The position numbers were made by a program, and so were the translations under genes. From positions 1-25,060 of IMG/VR virus record IMGVR_UViG_3300042937_000138: DNA of 25,060 nucleotides; one strand, written 5' to 3'. Shown here piece by piece: positions 6,936 through 15,314 of this stretch. The notes beneath the pieces are model-generated. The model was not told the DNA's origin and ran no database searches. It worked only from the letters and a program-made list of their open reading frames with translations. This stretch comes from a virus. Position 1 is the stretch's first letter, and every line of letters starts with the position of its first letter.

Positions 6936-9900
6936 GTGTCTACAAAAAGATTTATCGCCAAACATGGTTTGGATAATAATAATCAGACCATAACTAATGT
7001 AGCAAATCCAATAAATGGTTCGGATGCAGTAAACAAAAACGTATCGGATGTCATTTATGATAGAGCTAATACCGCGTATATTTATGCATCTTCTACAGCT
7101 AACAATGCATATAATACAGCTAATAATGCATGGAATCAGGCAAATTCTGCATACAATAAGGCAAATTCGGTTTATACCGAAACTAGTAAATTAGCCAATA
7201 GTGCATATGACCGAGCTAATACAGCATATTCACAAGCTAACGATTCATATATTTTCGCATCTTCTACAGCTAATAATGCATACATAACTGCAAACAATGC
7301 ATGGAATGCTTCGAATACCGCCAATACATGGCTCCAAGCAAACGATGGTATAACATTAATTGCTGCTAAAGATTATGCAAATTCTAATGATTCTATAACA
7401 TTAGCATCGGCAAAAGCTAATGACTATAATACATTAATAGCGGCATATGCTAACGACAGTTCAACACTAGCATCGGCAAAATTTTATACAGATTCTGCAA
7501 ATAATTGGCTACAGGCCAACGATGTTATAACATTAGCTATCGCAAAAAATTATGCTAATTTAATATATAGCTATACATCATCTATAGCTAATGATGCATA
7601 TAATACTGCAAACTCCGCATGGGCTGATGCTAATGTTGGAATTTCCATTGCACAAGCTGCTTATGATGCTGCTAATAATGTTGCACCGCAAATTGCTCCA
7701 GCACACCAAAAAGCAAATGCTGCATATGCAACTGCTAATAATGCATGGGCTGGAGCCAATGCTTCGTATACCTTTGCATCATCTACAGCAAATAATGCTT
7801 ATATAACAGCAAATAATGCTTGGGCAGGTGCTAATGTGTCTCATCAAAAAGCTAATGCGGCATATAGTACTGCGAACTCTGCATGGGCTGGAGCCAATGC
7901 TTCGTATACCTTTGCATCATCTACAGCAAATAACGCATATAATACAGCAAATAATGCATATAATACAGCAAATAATGCATGGGCTGGTGCTAATGCTTCG
8001 TATACATTCGCATCAAGCACAGCGAACAATGCCTATATAACAGCTAATAATGCTTGGTTTGCGGCAAATGCGTCTCATCAAAAAGCTAATGCAGCATATA
8101 GTACTGCAAACTCTGCATGGGCAACTGCTAATGCTTCGTATACATTCGCATCGTCAACTGCTAATAATGCTTATATAACAGCTAATAATGCATGGGCTGG
8201 AGCCAATAATTCGTATACCTTCGCATCAAGTACTGCAAATAACGCATATAATACAGCAAATAATGCTTGGGCAACTGCAAATTCCAAATTAAATTCTTCC
8301 GGAGGAATAATATCAGGTAGTTTATCTGTTACCGGAAATGTACAAATAGATGGAACTTTGTCTGTCTCTGGTAATGTATTTTCGATACAGGCGAATAACT
8401 TATCTATTACAGATAATATGATTTATCTTAATAGAGGAGCAAATACAGCTAATCCGGATATTGGTATTACTGCTGGTTATAATGATGGAATATATCATCA
8501 TACTGGATTTTTCAGAGACGCTACCGATGGTATATGGAAAGTATTCGACAATTATGCACCAGAACCGGACGAATCAGTATATATTGATACAAGTAATAAT
8601 ACATTCAGAATAGCAAGTTTCCAAGCCAACACCATTTATGGTAACACGTTCATAACTTCGGCTATTAATGGAATTGCACCATTTGTAGTATCATCGACAA
8701 CACTAGTTTCAAATTTAAATGTAGATTATCTAGATAATAATCATGGGAGTTATTATTCTGGATTGAGCAACACCGCCTTTGATCGAGCAAATACTGCATA
8801 TTCACAAGCTAACGCTTCGTATACATTTGCATCAAGTACTGCTAATAATGCTTATAATACTGCGAACTCTGCTTGGGCAGGAGCTAATGCGTCTCATCAA
8901 AAAGCTAATGCGGCATATAGTACTGCGAACTCTGCTTGGGCTGGAGCTAATGCTTCATATACATTTGCATCAAGTACTGCTAATAATGCATACAATACTG
9001 CAAACTCTGCATGGGCTGGAGCTAATGCTTCATATACATTTGCATCAAGTACTGCTAATAATGCTTATATAACAGCTAATAATGCTTGGGCAGGTGCTAA
9101 TGCGTCTCATCAAAAAGCTAATGCGGCATATAGTACTGCGAACTCTGCTTGGGCTGGAGCTAATGCTTCATATACATTTGCATCAAGTACTGCTAATAAT
9201 GCTTATATAACAGCAAATAATGCATGGGCTGCTGCAAACACAGCAAATACCTACAGAGGAAATGCCACAAATTTATCTTCTGGTACAATTCCGGGCGATA
9301 GAGGTGTTACCGCTGGTTCCACAACTCCATCGTTTATTGAATATAATGGAACTACGAAAACTGCTGGTCAGTTTGATGGTGGTTCGACTGCACCAACAAA
9401 TACTAATAGATTAAATTACGATGGTAATTTATATGCCACGACATTCTTTGGAGCAGGAACCGGATTAACTGGAACTGCGTCAAATTTAACTGCCAATGTT
9501 GCAACATACGAAGTAATAAACAATACTACTTCTGGAATATACTATCCACAGTTGATTTCTGATACTAATGGAAATCTTGCTGGATTTGCTAACAACGCAC
9601 TTGCTTTTGACGCTGGAACTGGGAGTCTTGGGATTGGAATGGTCCCACTCAGCGGTCCTCTTTCTGGAGGGGCATTACAGGTTTATGCATCTTCGACTAA
9701 AAATTATGGCACTTTTGATTGCGAAACTGCCGGGTTAGGGTATCTAACTTTTAGTTCAGGCAGCAATATTTACGGATACATCGGACCAGACGTTAATAGT
9801 ATTGGAGAAATGGGAGTTGCTTCGATAGGCGATTTGATTTTCGCAACAGATTCTGTAGAACGTCTTCGGATCAACTCATCGGGTAATGTGGGAATTGGGA

Positions 9901-12587
9901 CCACTCCGAGTGCTTGGAATTCATCATATAAAGCGGTCGAAATCGGAAATGGTTCTATAGACGCAAGTATTTCCGGTTCTCTTGTTCGAGTAGCCTCTAA
10001 TGCGTATTTAAACGATAGTGGTCAATTTATCTATAGAACGACAGGAACGGCGTCTGCATATACACAAAACTTTGGGAGTCACCAATTTTTTACCGTAGTA
10101 TCTGGTACTGCTGGTGCGGTGATTTCTCCTACACTAGCAATGACGCTGACATTGGCTGGGAATTTGGGGATTGGAGTTAGCTCCCCATCTTACAAACTAG
10201 ACGTTAACGGAACCGCCAAAGCAAATACATTAGCACTAACTGCAAATACCGCTTCTACTAATACTACAACAGGAACATTAATTGTAACTGGTGGCGCTGG
10301 AGTTTCTGGCAATGTTTATGCCACAACATTTTTTGGAGCAGGAACCGGATTAACCGGAACAGCATCAAGTTTGTCTATCGGAGGAAGCTCTGGATCGGTT
10401 GGAAATGCAGTAACGTTTAACAACGGCGGATCTGGTGCAGCTTCTGGAACAACCTTTAACGGTTCTACTGCCGTGACTATTTCGCATAATAGCATAGGAG
10501 CACTTGCATTAGCGGGTGGGACATTAACTGGACAACTAACATCTACCCTTGCATGGAATGCTGCTACGGGCAGTGGTCAAATTTATATAAATGGTGCAAC
10601 GGGCAATAGAATTGATTTTAATACCAACGGAGTTGGTGCTCCAGCATTTACTACTAGAAGTGCAGGTACGAAAATCGTTTTATATCCCAACGTAGGAGCA
10701 TCATCAGTAGATTTTGCATTAGGTATCGAAAATAATAATTTGTGGTTTAGTACCGTAGATAATACAAATGGTGGATTCAAGTGGTATCACGGCACAACTA
10801 ACACCATGAGTCTCCTTGCAACTGGTATACTTAGTGTTGTAACAGGATTTCGTATCAACAATGCAGCAACGTCTGGTCAATATCTCCGAGGTAATGGTAC
10901 TAATTTCGTTTCTTCTGCAATTCAAGCAGCAGATGTACCAACTCTGAATCAGAATACTACGGGAAGTGCGGGTTCTGTCGCGTGGTCTGGCATTACCAGT
11001 AAACCAACCACAGTATCCGGGTATGGTATTACAAACGCCTTAGTCCGTGGTGGGGCTATTGGCAATATAGATTTTAACGCCCAGCGAACGCTTGCCTCTG
11101 GCATTTACAGTGTAAATGATGCACCTACTAACGGTCCCCCTGTCAGTGCGTATAGTAACTTCATCCAGATGTACGAACGAGGGGATACAGCAGCACAGCT
11201 TGTTATCGAGTACTCCACTGGCCGGATGTACTCAAGAGGTATCCAGACGGCTATACCTACTTACTCTCCTTGGCGAACGCAAATTGATGATGGTAACTAC
11301 ACTTCTTATGCAATGCCAGCAGGGTCTTCTGCAACAAACAGCGTTGATGTAAGAGCGCCAATATTCTACGATTATAATGATACCGGATATTATATAAATG
11401 CAGCAAGCACATCAAGCACAAATCATATAATAGCAAGCAGAATAAAATTAACTAGAAATTATGGGCATAGTGTTTTTGGTGTATACGATTCAACAAGATA
11501 CCAAGGCGTTTGGTCTATGGGAGAAAGTTGGTACTTGCCGGATGACGGAACAAATACCGGCAACCTATACGGGTTGGCTTGGTCGCACCCAAACGCTGGA
11601 GGAGTTGCAGGAAACTTAAATGATCACGGATTATTAGTTTTGGTTAATGGGGGTTTTAGAGCGTCTGTTACTGGGAGTATTAGATGCGTTACCGATATGA
11701 GATCTCCGTTATTCTATGATTATAATAATACTGCATATTATGTAGATCCAAACGGAACTTCTCAATGTAGTCGTATAAATTGCGACAATATGTTTTATGG
11801 AAACGGAAATTTTTCATATTTTACCGGATTTTATGATACTAATGATACTGCATATTTTGTAGATCCAAATTCTGTATCACATTTAAATGATTGTAGAGCT
11901 AATGTATTCTATTTAAGAGGCGACACAAACAATTATTTTACTCCCAATGCTCTTTTTATAAGAGGCGCTTCTCCTACTATATATTTCAGAGATACTGATG
12001 CCAATTGTGCAATGCTTCATAATAACAGCAACCTTTTGTATATTTTGAGAGGAGGAAATGATACAACAACTTGGACTACGGTAGGTAGCGGTTCATGGCC
12101 CATGACTCTAAATTTAACTAATAATGATGTAACATGGGGCGGAAATATTTCAGCAATATATAACGTTACTGCATATGCTTCGGATAAAAGATTAAAAGAA
12201 AACATCAAAGAAATTCCAAATGCTATAGAAAAGATTAAAAAAATAAGAGGTGTTACCTTTGATTGGAACGATTTAGCAGAGGAAGTTGGATTTACTCCAG
12301 AAAACAAATATAACGATATTGGCGTAATTGCACAAGAAATCGAAGAAGTTTTACCACAAGTAATTACTTTAGCACCATTTGATCGTTGGACGCCGGAACC
12401 AGAAAAAGAATATTCAGAAGAAGAATTATCAAGACTAGGAAAATCTAAATCTGGTGAAGATTATAAAACAGTTCAATATGATCGAATCGTTCCCTTATTA
12501 ATACAAGGAATAAAAGAACAACAAAATCAAATTGATAAACAACAAGAAACAATAAATAAATTAAAATTATTATTAAATTTGGAGTAA
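6936..12587 (+). CDS. Giant tail fibre protein with S74 intramolecular chaperone
   Basis: An 1883-residue fibre starting at GTG 6936, with GAGGAT about nine bases upstream. In order: attachment region (1-40); Ala/Asn-rich heptad arrays (about 40-450 and 615-770) with the ANxAY / ANxAW pattern of trimeric coiled-coil shafts; a beta knob between them (about 451-572); module B (776-852); GIG-type repeats (LGIGMVPLSG, VGIGTTPSAWN, LGIGVSSPSYKLDVNG, about 890-1095); module A (about 1222-1298); a pyocin-knob-like domain (about 1372-1452, GIYSVNDAPTNGP ... IEYSTGRMYSRG ... SPWR); three YDxNxTxYxxxP-type repeats (from about 1477, 1593 and 1632); and the S74 chaperone. The catalytic pair is Ser1749 and Lys1754 in SDKRLK, followed by GVIAQEIEEVLPQV and a terminal coiled coil. 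Predicted product: a self-processed trimeric receptor-binding fibre. Confidence 0.88.
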   Translation: MSTKRFIAKHGLDNNNQTITNVANPINGSDAVNKNVSDVIYDRANTAYIYASSTANNAYNTANNAWNQANSAYNKANSVYTETSKLANSAYDRANTAYSQANDSYIFASSTANNAYITANNAWNASNTANTWLQANDGITLIAAKDYANSNDSITLASAKANDYNTLIAAYANDSSTLASAKFYTDSANNWLQANDVITLAIAKNYANLIYSYTSSIANDAYNTANSAWADANVGISIAQAAYDAANNVAPQIAPAHQKANAAYATANNAWAGANASYTFASSTANNAYITANNAWAGANVSHQKANAAYSTANSAWAGANASYTFASSTANNAYNTANNAYNTANNAWAGANASYTFASSTANNAYITANNAWFAANASHQKANAAYSTANSAWATANASYTFASSTANNAYITANNAWAGANNSYTFASSTANNAYNTANNAWATANSKLNSSGGIISGSLSVTGNVQIDGTLSVSGNVFSIQANNLSITDNMIYLNRGANTANPDIGITAGYNDGIYHHTGFFRDATDGIWKVFDNYAPEPDESVYIDTSNNTFRIASFQANTIYGNTFITSAINGIAPFVVSSTTLVSNLNVDYLDNNHGSYYSGLSNTAFDRANTAYSQANASYTFASSTANNAYNTANSAWAGANASHQKANAAYSTANSAWAGANASYTFASSTANNAYNTANSAWAGANASYTFASSTANNAYITANNAWAGANASHQKANAAYSTANSAWAGANASYTFASSTANNAYITANNAWAAANTANTYRGNATNLSSGTIPGDRGVTAGSTTPSFIEYNGTTKTAGQFDGGSTAPTNTNRLNYDGNLYATTFFGAGTGLTGTASNLTANVATYEVINNTTSGIYYPQLISDTNGNLAGFANNALAFDAGTGSLGIGMVPLSGPLSGGALQVYASSTKNYGTFDCETAGLGYLTFSSGSNIYGYIGPDVNSIGEMGVASIGDLIFATDSVERLRINSSGNVGIGTTPSAWNSSYKAVEIGNGSIDASISGSLVRVASNAYLNDSGQFIYRTTGTASAYTQNFGSHQFFTVVSGTAGAVISPTLAMTLTLAGNLGIGVSSPSYKLDVNGTAKANTLALTANTASTNTTTGTLIVTGGAGVSGNVYATTFFGAGTGLTGTASSLSIGGSSGSVGNAVTFNNGGSGAASGTTFNGSTAVTISHNSIGALALAGGTLTGQLTSTLAWNAATGSGQIYINGATGNRIDFNTNGVGAPAFTTRSAGTKIVLYPNVGASSVDFALGIENNNLWFSTVDNTNGGFKWYHGTTNTMSLLATGILSVVTGFRINNAATSGQYLRGNGTNFVSSAIQAADVPTLNQNTTGSAGSVAWSGITSKPTTVSGYGITNALVRGGAIGNIDFNAQRTLASGIYSVNDAPTNGPPVSAYSNFIQMYERGDTAAQLVIEYSTGRMYSRGIQTAIPTYSPWRTQIDDGNYTSYAMPAGSSATNSVDVRAPIFYDYNDTGYYINAASTSSTNHIIASRIKLTRNYGHSVFGVYDSTRYQGVWSMGESWYLPDDGTNTGNLYGLAWSHPNAGGVAGNLNDHGLLVLVNGGFRASVTGSIRCVTDMRSPLFYDYNNTAYYVDPNGTSQCSRINCDNMFYGNGNFSYFTGFYDTNDTAYFVDPNSVSHLNDCRANVFYLRGDTNNYFTPNALFIRGASPTIYFRDTDANCAMLHNNSNLLYILRGGNDTTTWTTVGSGSWPMTLNLTNNDVTWGGNISAIYNVTAYASDKRLKENIKEIPNAIEKIKKIRGVTFDWNDLAEEVGFTPENKYNDIGVIAQEIEEVLPQVITLAPFDRWTPEPEKEYSEEELSRLGKSKSGEDYKTVQYDRIVPLLIQGIKEQQNQIDKQQETINKLKLLLNLE
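7050..8285 (+). repeat. First Ala/Asn heptad repeat array in giant fibre gene
   Basis: About 410 residues built from heptads of the form A-N-x-A-[YW]-x-x, mixed with 25-residue cassettes (ASYTFASSTAN followed by two heptads) and 21-residue cassettes (ASHQKAN followed by two heptads). A stretch at about 7340-7560 instead uses the hendecad A-N-D-x-x-T-L repeat seen in the fibre at the left edge. The DNA is correspondingly repetitive and likely to expand or contract by recombination. Confidence 0.85.
8779..9240 (+). repeat. Second Ala/Asn heptad repeat array in giant fibre gene
   Basis: The same 25- and 21-residue cassettes alternate here. A 119-base segment at 8871-8989 recurs at 9084-9202 with a single visible difference (8882 versus 9095), giving a 213-base (71-residue, 25+21+25) period. 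The copies are far more alike than cassettes elsewhere in the gene, so this duplication looks recent. Confidence 0.85.
9262..9491 (+). repeat. Fibre module B, copy 2 (paralogue of 1161-1390)
   Basis: Encodes NATNLSSGTIPGDRG through DGGSTAPTN to FFGAGTGLTGTAS. It aligns gaplessly over 230 bases with 1161-1390. The tail of the module (ATTFFGAGTGLTGTAS) also recurs at about 10319-10367 in this same gene. Confidence 0.8.
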
Positions 12588-12589
12588 AA

Positions 12590-12946
12590 ATGACAATTAC
12601 ATATACTTGGAAAGTTACCGGATTAAAGGTACAAAATGTTTCTGAAAATAAAGAAAACGCAGTAGTACAAACATACTGGGAAAAGATTGGCACAGACGAA
12701 AACGGAAACGAAGGAAAGTTTTCTGGAGCAACCCCGTTTACTCCAGACCCAACCGATAATTCTGGACCGTTTGTTCCATTCGACCAACTTACAGAAGAAA
12801 ATGTTCTTGATTGGATTAAATCTATTGTTGTTGGCGATTACGAAAGACACGTAAACGAAAAAATCCAAGAGCAAATAGATTTGAAAATAAACCCAGTAAC
12901 AGAACCTTCTTTACCTTGGGCAAATACGGAAAATGTTTCGGTATAA
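12590..12946 (+). CDS. Conserved hypothetical protein of T4-type marine phages
   Basis: A 118-residue protein starting three bases after the giant fibre stop. The N-terminal half is beta (TITYTWKVTGLKVQN ... NAVVQTYWEKIGTDENG), followed by a Pro/Thr loop (SGATPFTPDPTD). The C-terminal half is helical (EENVLDWIKSIVVGDYERHVNEKIQEQID). From memory the same architecture, with a V-V-Q-T-Y-W core and L-x-W-I-K helix, is widespread next to fibre genes in cyanomyoviruses, with no assigned function. The two-part beta/helix form would suit a small fibre adaptor or assembly factor, but nothing here proves that. Its stop codon overlaps the next late promoter. Confidence 0.7.
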   Translation: MTITYTWKVTGLKVQNVSENKENAVVQTYWEKIGTDENGNEGKFSGATPFTPDPTDNSGPFVPFDQLTEENVLDWIKSIVVGDYERHVNEKIQEQIDLKINPVTEPSLPWANTENVSV

Positions 12947-12949
12947 ATA
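12942..12949 (+). promoter_or_regulatory. T4-type late promoter (TATAAATA)
   Basis: A perfect TATAAATA overlapping the stop codon of the 12590 gene, 24 bases before the ATG at 12974. The predicted transcript starts near 12955 and leaves a leader of about 19 bases containing ATGGAG as ribosome-binding site. Confidence 0.65.
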
Positions 12950-12973
12950 AATATTTAACATGGAGAAAACGAA

Positions 12974-13156
12974 ATGAATGAAGAAAAATTATTAACTTTA
13001 CAATTAAACATTAATGAAATCAACCTTGTTCTTGCTGGACTTGGTAAACTTCCTTTAGAATCTTCTTTACAAATGTTTAATAATATTCATAAACAAGTTA
13101 ACGATCAAATGGAACAAAAACCAGATGGTCCTTTATCCGATAAAGTTGTAAAGTAA
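12974..13156 (+). CDS. Small conserved hypothetical protein (60 aa)
   Basis: A 60-residue helical protein: LLTLQLNINEINLVLAGLGK, then LPLESSLQMFNNIHKQVNDQ, then a polar tail. The pattern of a Leu-rich strand, N-x-I-x-x-x-L helix and a second amphipathic helix ending in Q is seen, from memory, in very small proteins of many tailed phages, always without function. It follows a late promoter and stops four bases before the next ATG, so it is the first gene of the 12974-15268 unit. Confidence 0.65.
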   Translation: MNEEKLLTLQLNINEINLVLAGLGKLPLESSLQMFNNIHKQVNDQMEQKPDGPLSDKVVK

Positions 13157-13160
13157 AATT

Positions 13161-13514
13161 ATGCCAAAATATAACGAAACGTCTGTTACTGGTGAAAGTT
13201 GGATCAGATCCAATAAAATTATTTGTACAAACGACTACGGACAACCTCCTAGAATCTATTATCAGGAAGAAGAATTATTTAATTTTTCCGACGGGAAAAT
13301 AGTTAAGTCATTATACACTACATTTAATCCTGTAACGGAAACTTTTATTTCCGATAATGCCAATACAACTTTTGAATTAATTAATCCAGAGACAGAATTA
13401 CCAACGGGAAATACTGCAACATATCAAGATTTGTACGTTTTAATACATTCTTTGTATTTTCATTTAGCTGAAAAGAGAGATTTGGCAGATAAATTTACAG
13501 ACCCAACACCATAA
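13161..13514 (+). CDS. Fibre-associated protein, paralogue of the 15315 product
   Basis: A 117-residue protein with the N-terminal signature MPKYNETSVTGESWIRSNKI, followed by EEELFNFSDGKIVKSLYTTFNP and the C-terminal helix YQDLYVLIHSLYFHLAEKRD. The whole length aligns with residues 1-115 of the 15315 product (MPNYDKTNVNGETWIRANKI ... YFHLAKERD). Each paralogue sits directly upstream of a fibre with the same SIGG-type N-terminal domain, which points to a dedicated partner: an attachment adaptor or assembly factor for that fibre class. No catalytic motif is seen. Function is inferred only from pairing. Confidence 0.68.
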   Translation: MPKYNETSVTGESWIRSNKIICTNDYGQPPRIYYQEEELFNFSDGKIVKSLYTTFNPVTETFISDNANTTFELINPETELPTGNTATYQDLYVLIHSLYFHLAEKRDLADKFTDPTP

Positions 13515-13517
13515 TAT

Positions 13518-14495
13518 ATGACACTAGCGGCATCTGGAGAAATGTCAATTGGCGGATCTACGGCTAATAGATCCATCAATTTAGAAATAACAAGAGCAGC
13601 AGGAGCAACGACGAATTTAAATGAAACTGTCGTTAGAACTCTTGCTGGTGTTGCGTCTGGAGCAATTTCTCTAAGTAATTTTTATGGAAAATCGTATATC
13701 CTCCCCCCTTCTTCCGTAGAGTATTACGTTGTTGCTGGTGGTGGTTCTTCTGGGGGAACAACTTCCCAAGGACATCCTGGCGCTGGTGGTGGGGGAGGTG
13801 TTTTGACAGGTTCTGTAGCAGTTTCTACTGGAGTAGCGTATACAGTAACAGTAGGCGCTGGTGGAGCAAGCGTGGATGCCGCTGGATCTAGTTCTGTTTT
13901 TTCTTCGATAACTGCTACTGGAGGAGGAAAAGGCGCGAGAAATTCCGCTACCGCTTCAACAGGAGGTTCCGGAGGTGCTGGTGGATCAACAACCAGTTAT
14001 ACCGCTGGTGCAGCAGGAACTTCTGGACAAGGATTCGCTGGTGGGAATGGTTTACTTGGGGGTGCGTTGGTAGGAGCCGGAGGAGGAGGAGGAGGAGCAG
14101 GTGCTGCCGGAGGAAATTCTACTACCAGAAATCCAGTTGGAAATGGGGGTGCCGGAAAATCTACTTTTGGTGGAACCTTTGGTGGCGGCGGCGGCGGTTG
14201 TTCAACTATTGACATAGGAGCCGGTGGATCTGGCGGCGGCGGTGCCGGGGGAGTGGGGACAAACGGAACTTCTCCACAATCAGCAACAGCAGGGACAGTA
14301 AATACTGGAGGAGGCGGCGGTGCTACTGCAGCAGGATCATCTCTTAATAGTGGAACGGGTGGTTCTGGAATAGTTGGCATAAGATACTCTAATACACTTA
14401 AAGATGCTGTATCTACAACAGGATCTCCTACATATTTAAATTCTGGGGGATATAAAATATATACTTTTACTGGATCTGGAACTATTACTTGGTGA
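13518..14495 (+). CDS. Glycine-rich tail fibre/adhesin
   Basis: A 325-residue adhesin. Residues 1-62 are an attachment domain (MSIGGSTANRSINLEI ... LAGVASGAISLSNFYGKSY) shared with the 15805 fibre. Residues about 72-300 are very rich in Gly with Ala, Ser and Thr, including blocks of four to six glycines, plus a beta motif VSTGVAYTVTVGAGG. The C-terminus (SGIVGIRYS ... GGYKIYTFTGSGTITW) is a typical end for this adhesin type. Glycine-rich sandwiches of polyglycine-II helices form the receptor-binding gp38 adhesin of some T-even phages; the same principle may apply here, but sequence homology to gp38 is not claimed. The locally high G+C reflects glycine codons. Confidence 0.78.
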   Translation: MTLAASGEMSIGGSTANRSINLEITRAAGATTNLNETVVRTLAGVASGAISLSNFYGKSYILPPSSVEYYVVAGGGSSGGTTSQGHPGAGGGGGVLTGSVAVSTGVAYTVTVGAGGASVDAAGSSSVFSSITATGGGKGARNSATASTGGSGGAGGSTTSYTAGAAGTSGQGFAGGNGLLGGALVGAGGGGGGAGAAGGNSTTRNPVGNGGAGKSTFGGTFGGGGGGCSTIDIGAGGSGGGGAGGVGTNGTSPQSATAGTVNTGGGGGATAAGSSLNSGTGGSGIVGIRYSNTLKDAVSTTGSPTYLNSGGYKIYTFTGSGTITW

Positions 14496-14501
14496 GTAAG
14501 T

Positions 14502-14867
14502 ATGGCACATTTTGCAAAATTAGACGAGAATAATATTGTTGAAACTGTGATAGTTGTTAATAATAATGTTATAAGAGATCTACCCTTTCCGGAGTCTGAA
14601 CCAATAGGAATAGAATTTTGTAAATTTTTATACGGTAATAACACCACATGGAAGCAAACCAGTTACAATGGGGCATTCAGAAAACGTGGCGCTGGGATAG
14701 GGTTCAAATACGATTCGGAAAAAGATTGCTTTATAGAACCACAACTTTATCCTAGTTGGATTTTAAATGAAGAATGTGATTGGGAAGCCCCAGTTCAATA
14801 TCCCCAAGACGGAAATATATATGACTGGAACGAAGAAACTCTCTCTTGGAATATAGTAGAATTATGA
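14502..14867 (+). CDS. Conserved hypothetical protein (MAHFAKLDENN family)
   Basis: A 121-residue protein opening MAHFAKLDENNIVETVIVVN, with a central KQTSYNGAFRKRGAGIGFKY and the C-terminal tail PSWILNEECDWEAPVQYPQD. I recognise this from memory as a recurring cyanomyovirus protein of unknown function found near fibre genes; the VVNNN strand and GIGFKYD turn are its landmarks. Its C-terminal Trp-rich tail (about residues 82-117, P-S-W ... W-x-x-P ... P-x-D-G-x-x-Y-x-W) is also fused to the 15315 product. Its stop overlaps the ATG of the next gene (ATGA at 14864-14867). A virion or chaperone role is possible but unproven. Confidence 0.72.
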   Translation: MAHFAKLDENNIVETVIVVNNNVIRDLPFPESEPIGIEFCKFLYGNNTTWKQTSYNGAFRKRGAGIGFKYDSEKDCFIEPQLYPSWILNEECDWEAPVQYPQDGNIYDWNEETLSWNIVEL

Positions 14868-15268
14868 TAAAAATTGAAGATATCTATAAATTTGTATTAG
14901 AAAACAATCCGCCAATAGAAGAAGTCATACCGGAATACAAAATTACTATAAATTATTACGATAGAAGCGAAGAAATCTTAACAAAAGATCTATCAATATT
15001 AAAAGATACACCTTGCCCAAACGCTCATATAGATTTTTTGAACGAAAAAGAATATGATATATATCACAAAAAAATCTACGAATTTAAAGATAGAGCCGAA
15101 TATATTTGGTACTTAATACTAAAACATTCTTGGCTTAACGTAAAAGAAGAAGAGTTTGAAGAAATATACAAAAATATGTGGGATAAATATTATAAAGAAG
15201 GTGGATGGGACTTAGTAGCGCATAATATGGAAGAATATTACAAATTCAACTATTCCCAATCCGAATAA
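14864..15268 (+). CDS. Acidic hypothetical protein, translationally coupled
   Basis: A 134-residue protein from ATG 14864, overlapping the upstream stop as ATGA. The alternative TTG at 14846 would overlap by 22 bases and is less likely. The sequence is rich in Glu, Lys, Tyr and Ile (MIKIEDIYKFVLENN ... WLNVKEEEFEEIYKNMWDKY) and mainly helical, with an aromatic C-terminal segment (WDLVAHNMEEYYKFNYSQSE). No known domain is recognised. The four-base overlap implies coupled translation with the 14502 gene. Confidence 0.6.
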   Translation: MIKIEDIYKFVLENNPPIEEVIPEYKITINYYDRSEEILTKDLSILKDTPCPNAHIDFLNEKEYDIYHKKIYEFKDRAEYIWYLILKHSWLNVKEEEFEEIYKNMWDKYYKEGGWDLVAHNMEEYYKFNYSQSE

Positions 15269-15271
15269 ATA
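15264..15271 (+). promoter_or_regulatory. Late-promoter-like element (AATAAATA)
   Basis: AATAAATA overlaps the stop of the 14864 gene and lies 43 bases before the ATG at 15315. It fits the relaxed NATAAATA form and is placed exactly like the octamers at 2579 and 12942, at a gene end ahead of a new unit. It is weaker than the perfect TATAAATA sites. Confidence 0.45.
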
Positions 15272-15314
15272 TTTATTTTTATAGATAACAAAAAGATCAA
15301 TAGAAGGTGAATTA

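Noticed and set aside
7591-8040. Overlapping Leu/His/Met-rich frames within the giant fibre repeats
   Set aside because: They are alternate-frame readings of the Ala/Asn heptad DNA, without start signals.
13997-14647. 216-residue Pro-rich reading frame on the minus strand
   Set aside because: It is the mirror of the glycine-codon-rich adhesin: GGN codons read backwards give proline. It overlaps real genes, has no promoter or ribosome-binding site and no recognisable domain.
14846-14848. TTG start six codons upstream of ATG 14864
   Set aside because: It would overlap the previous gene by 22 bases, while ATG 14864 gives the classic ATGA stop-start overlap.
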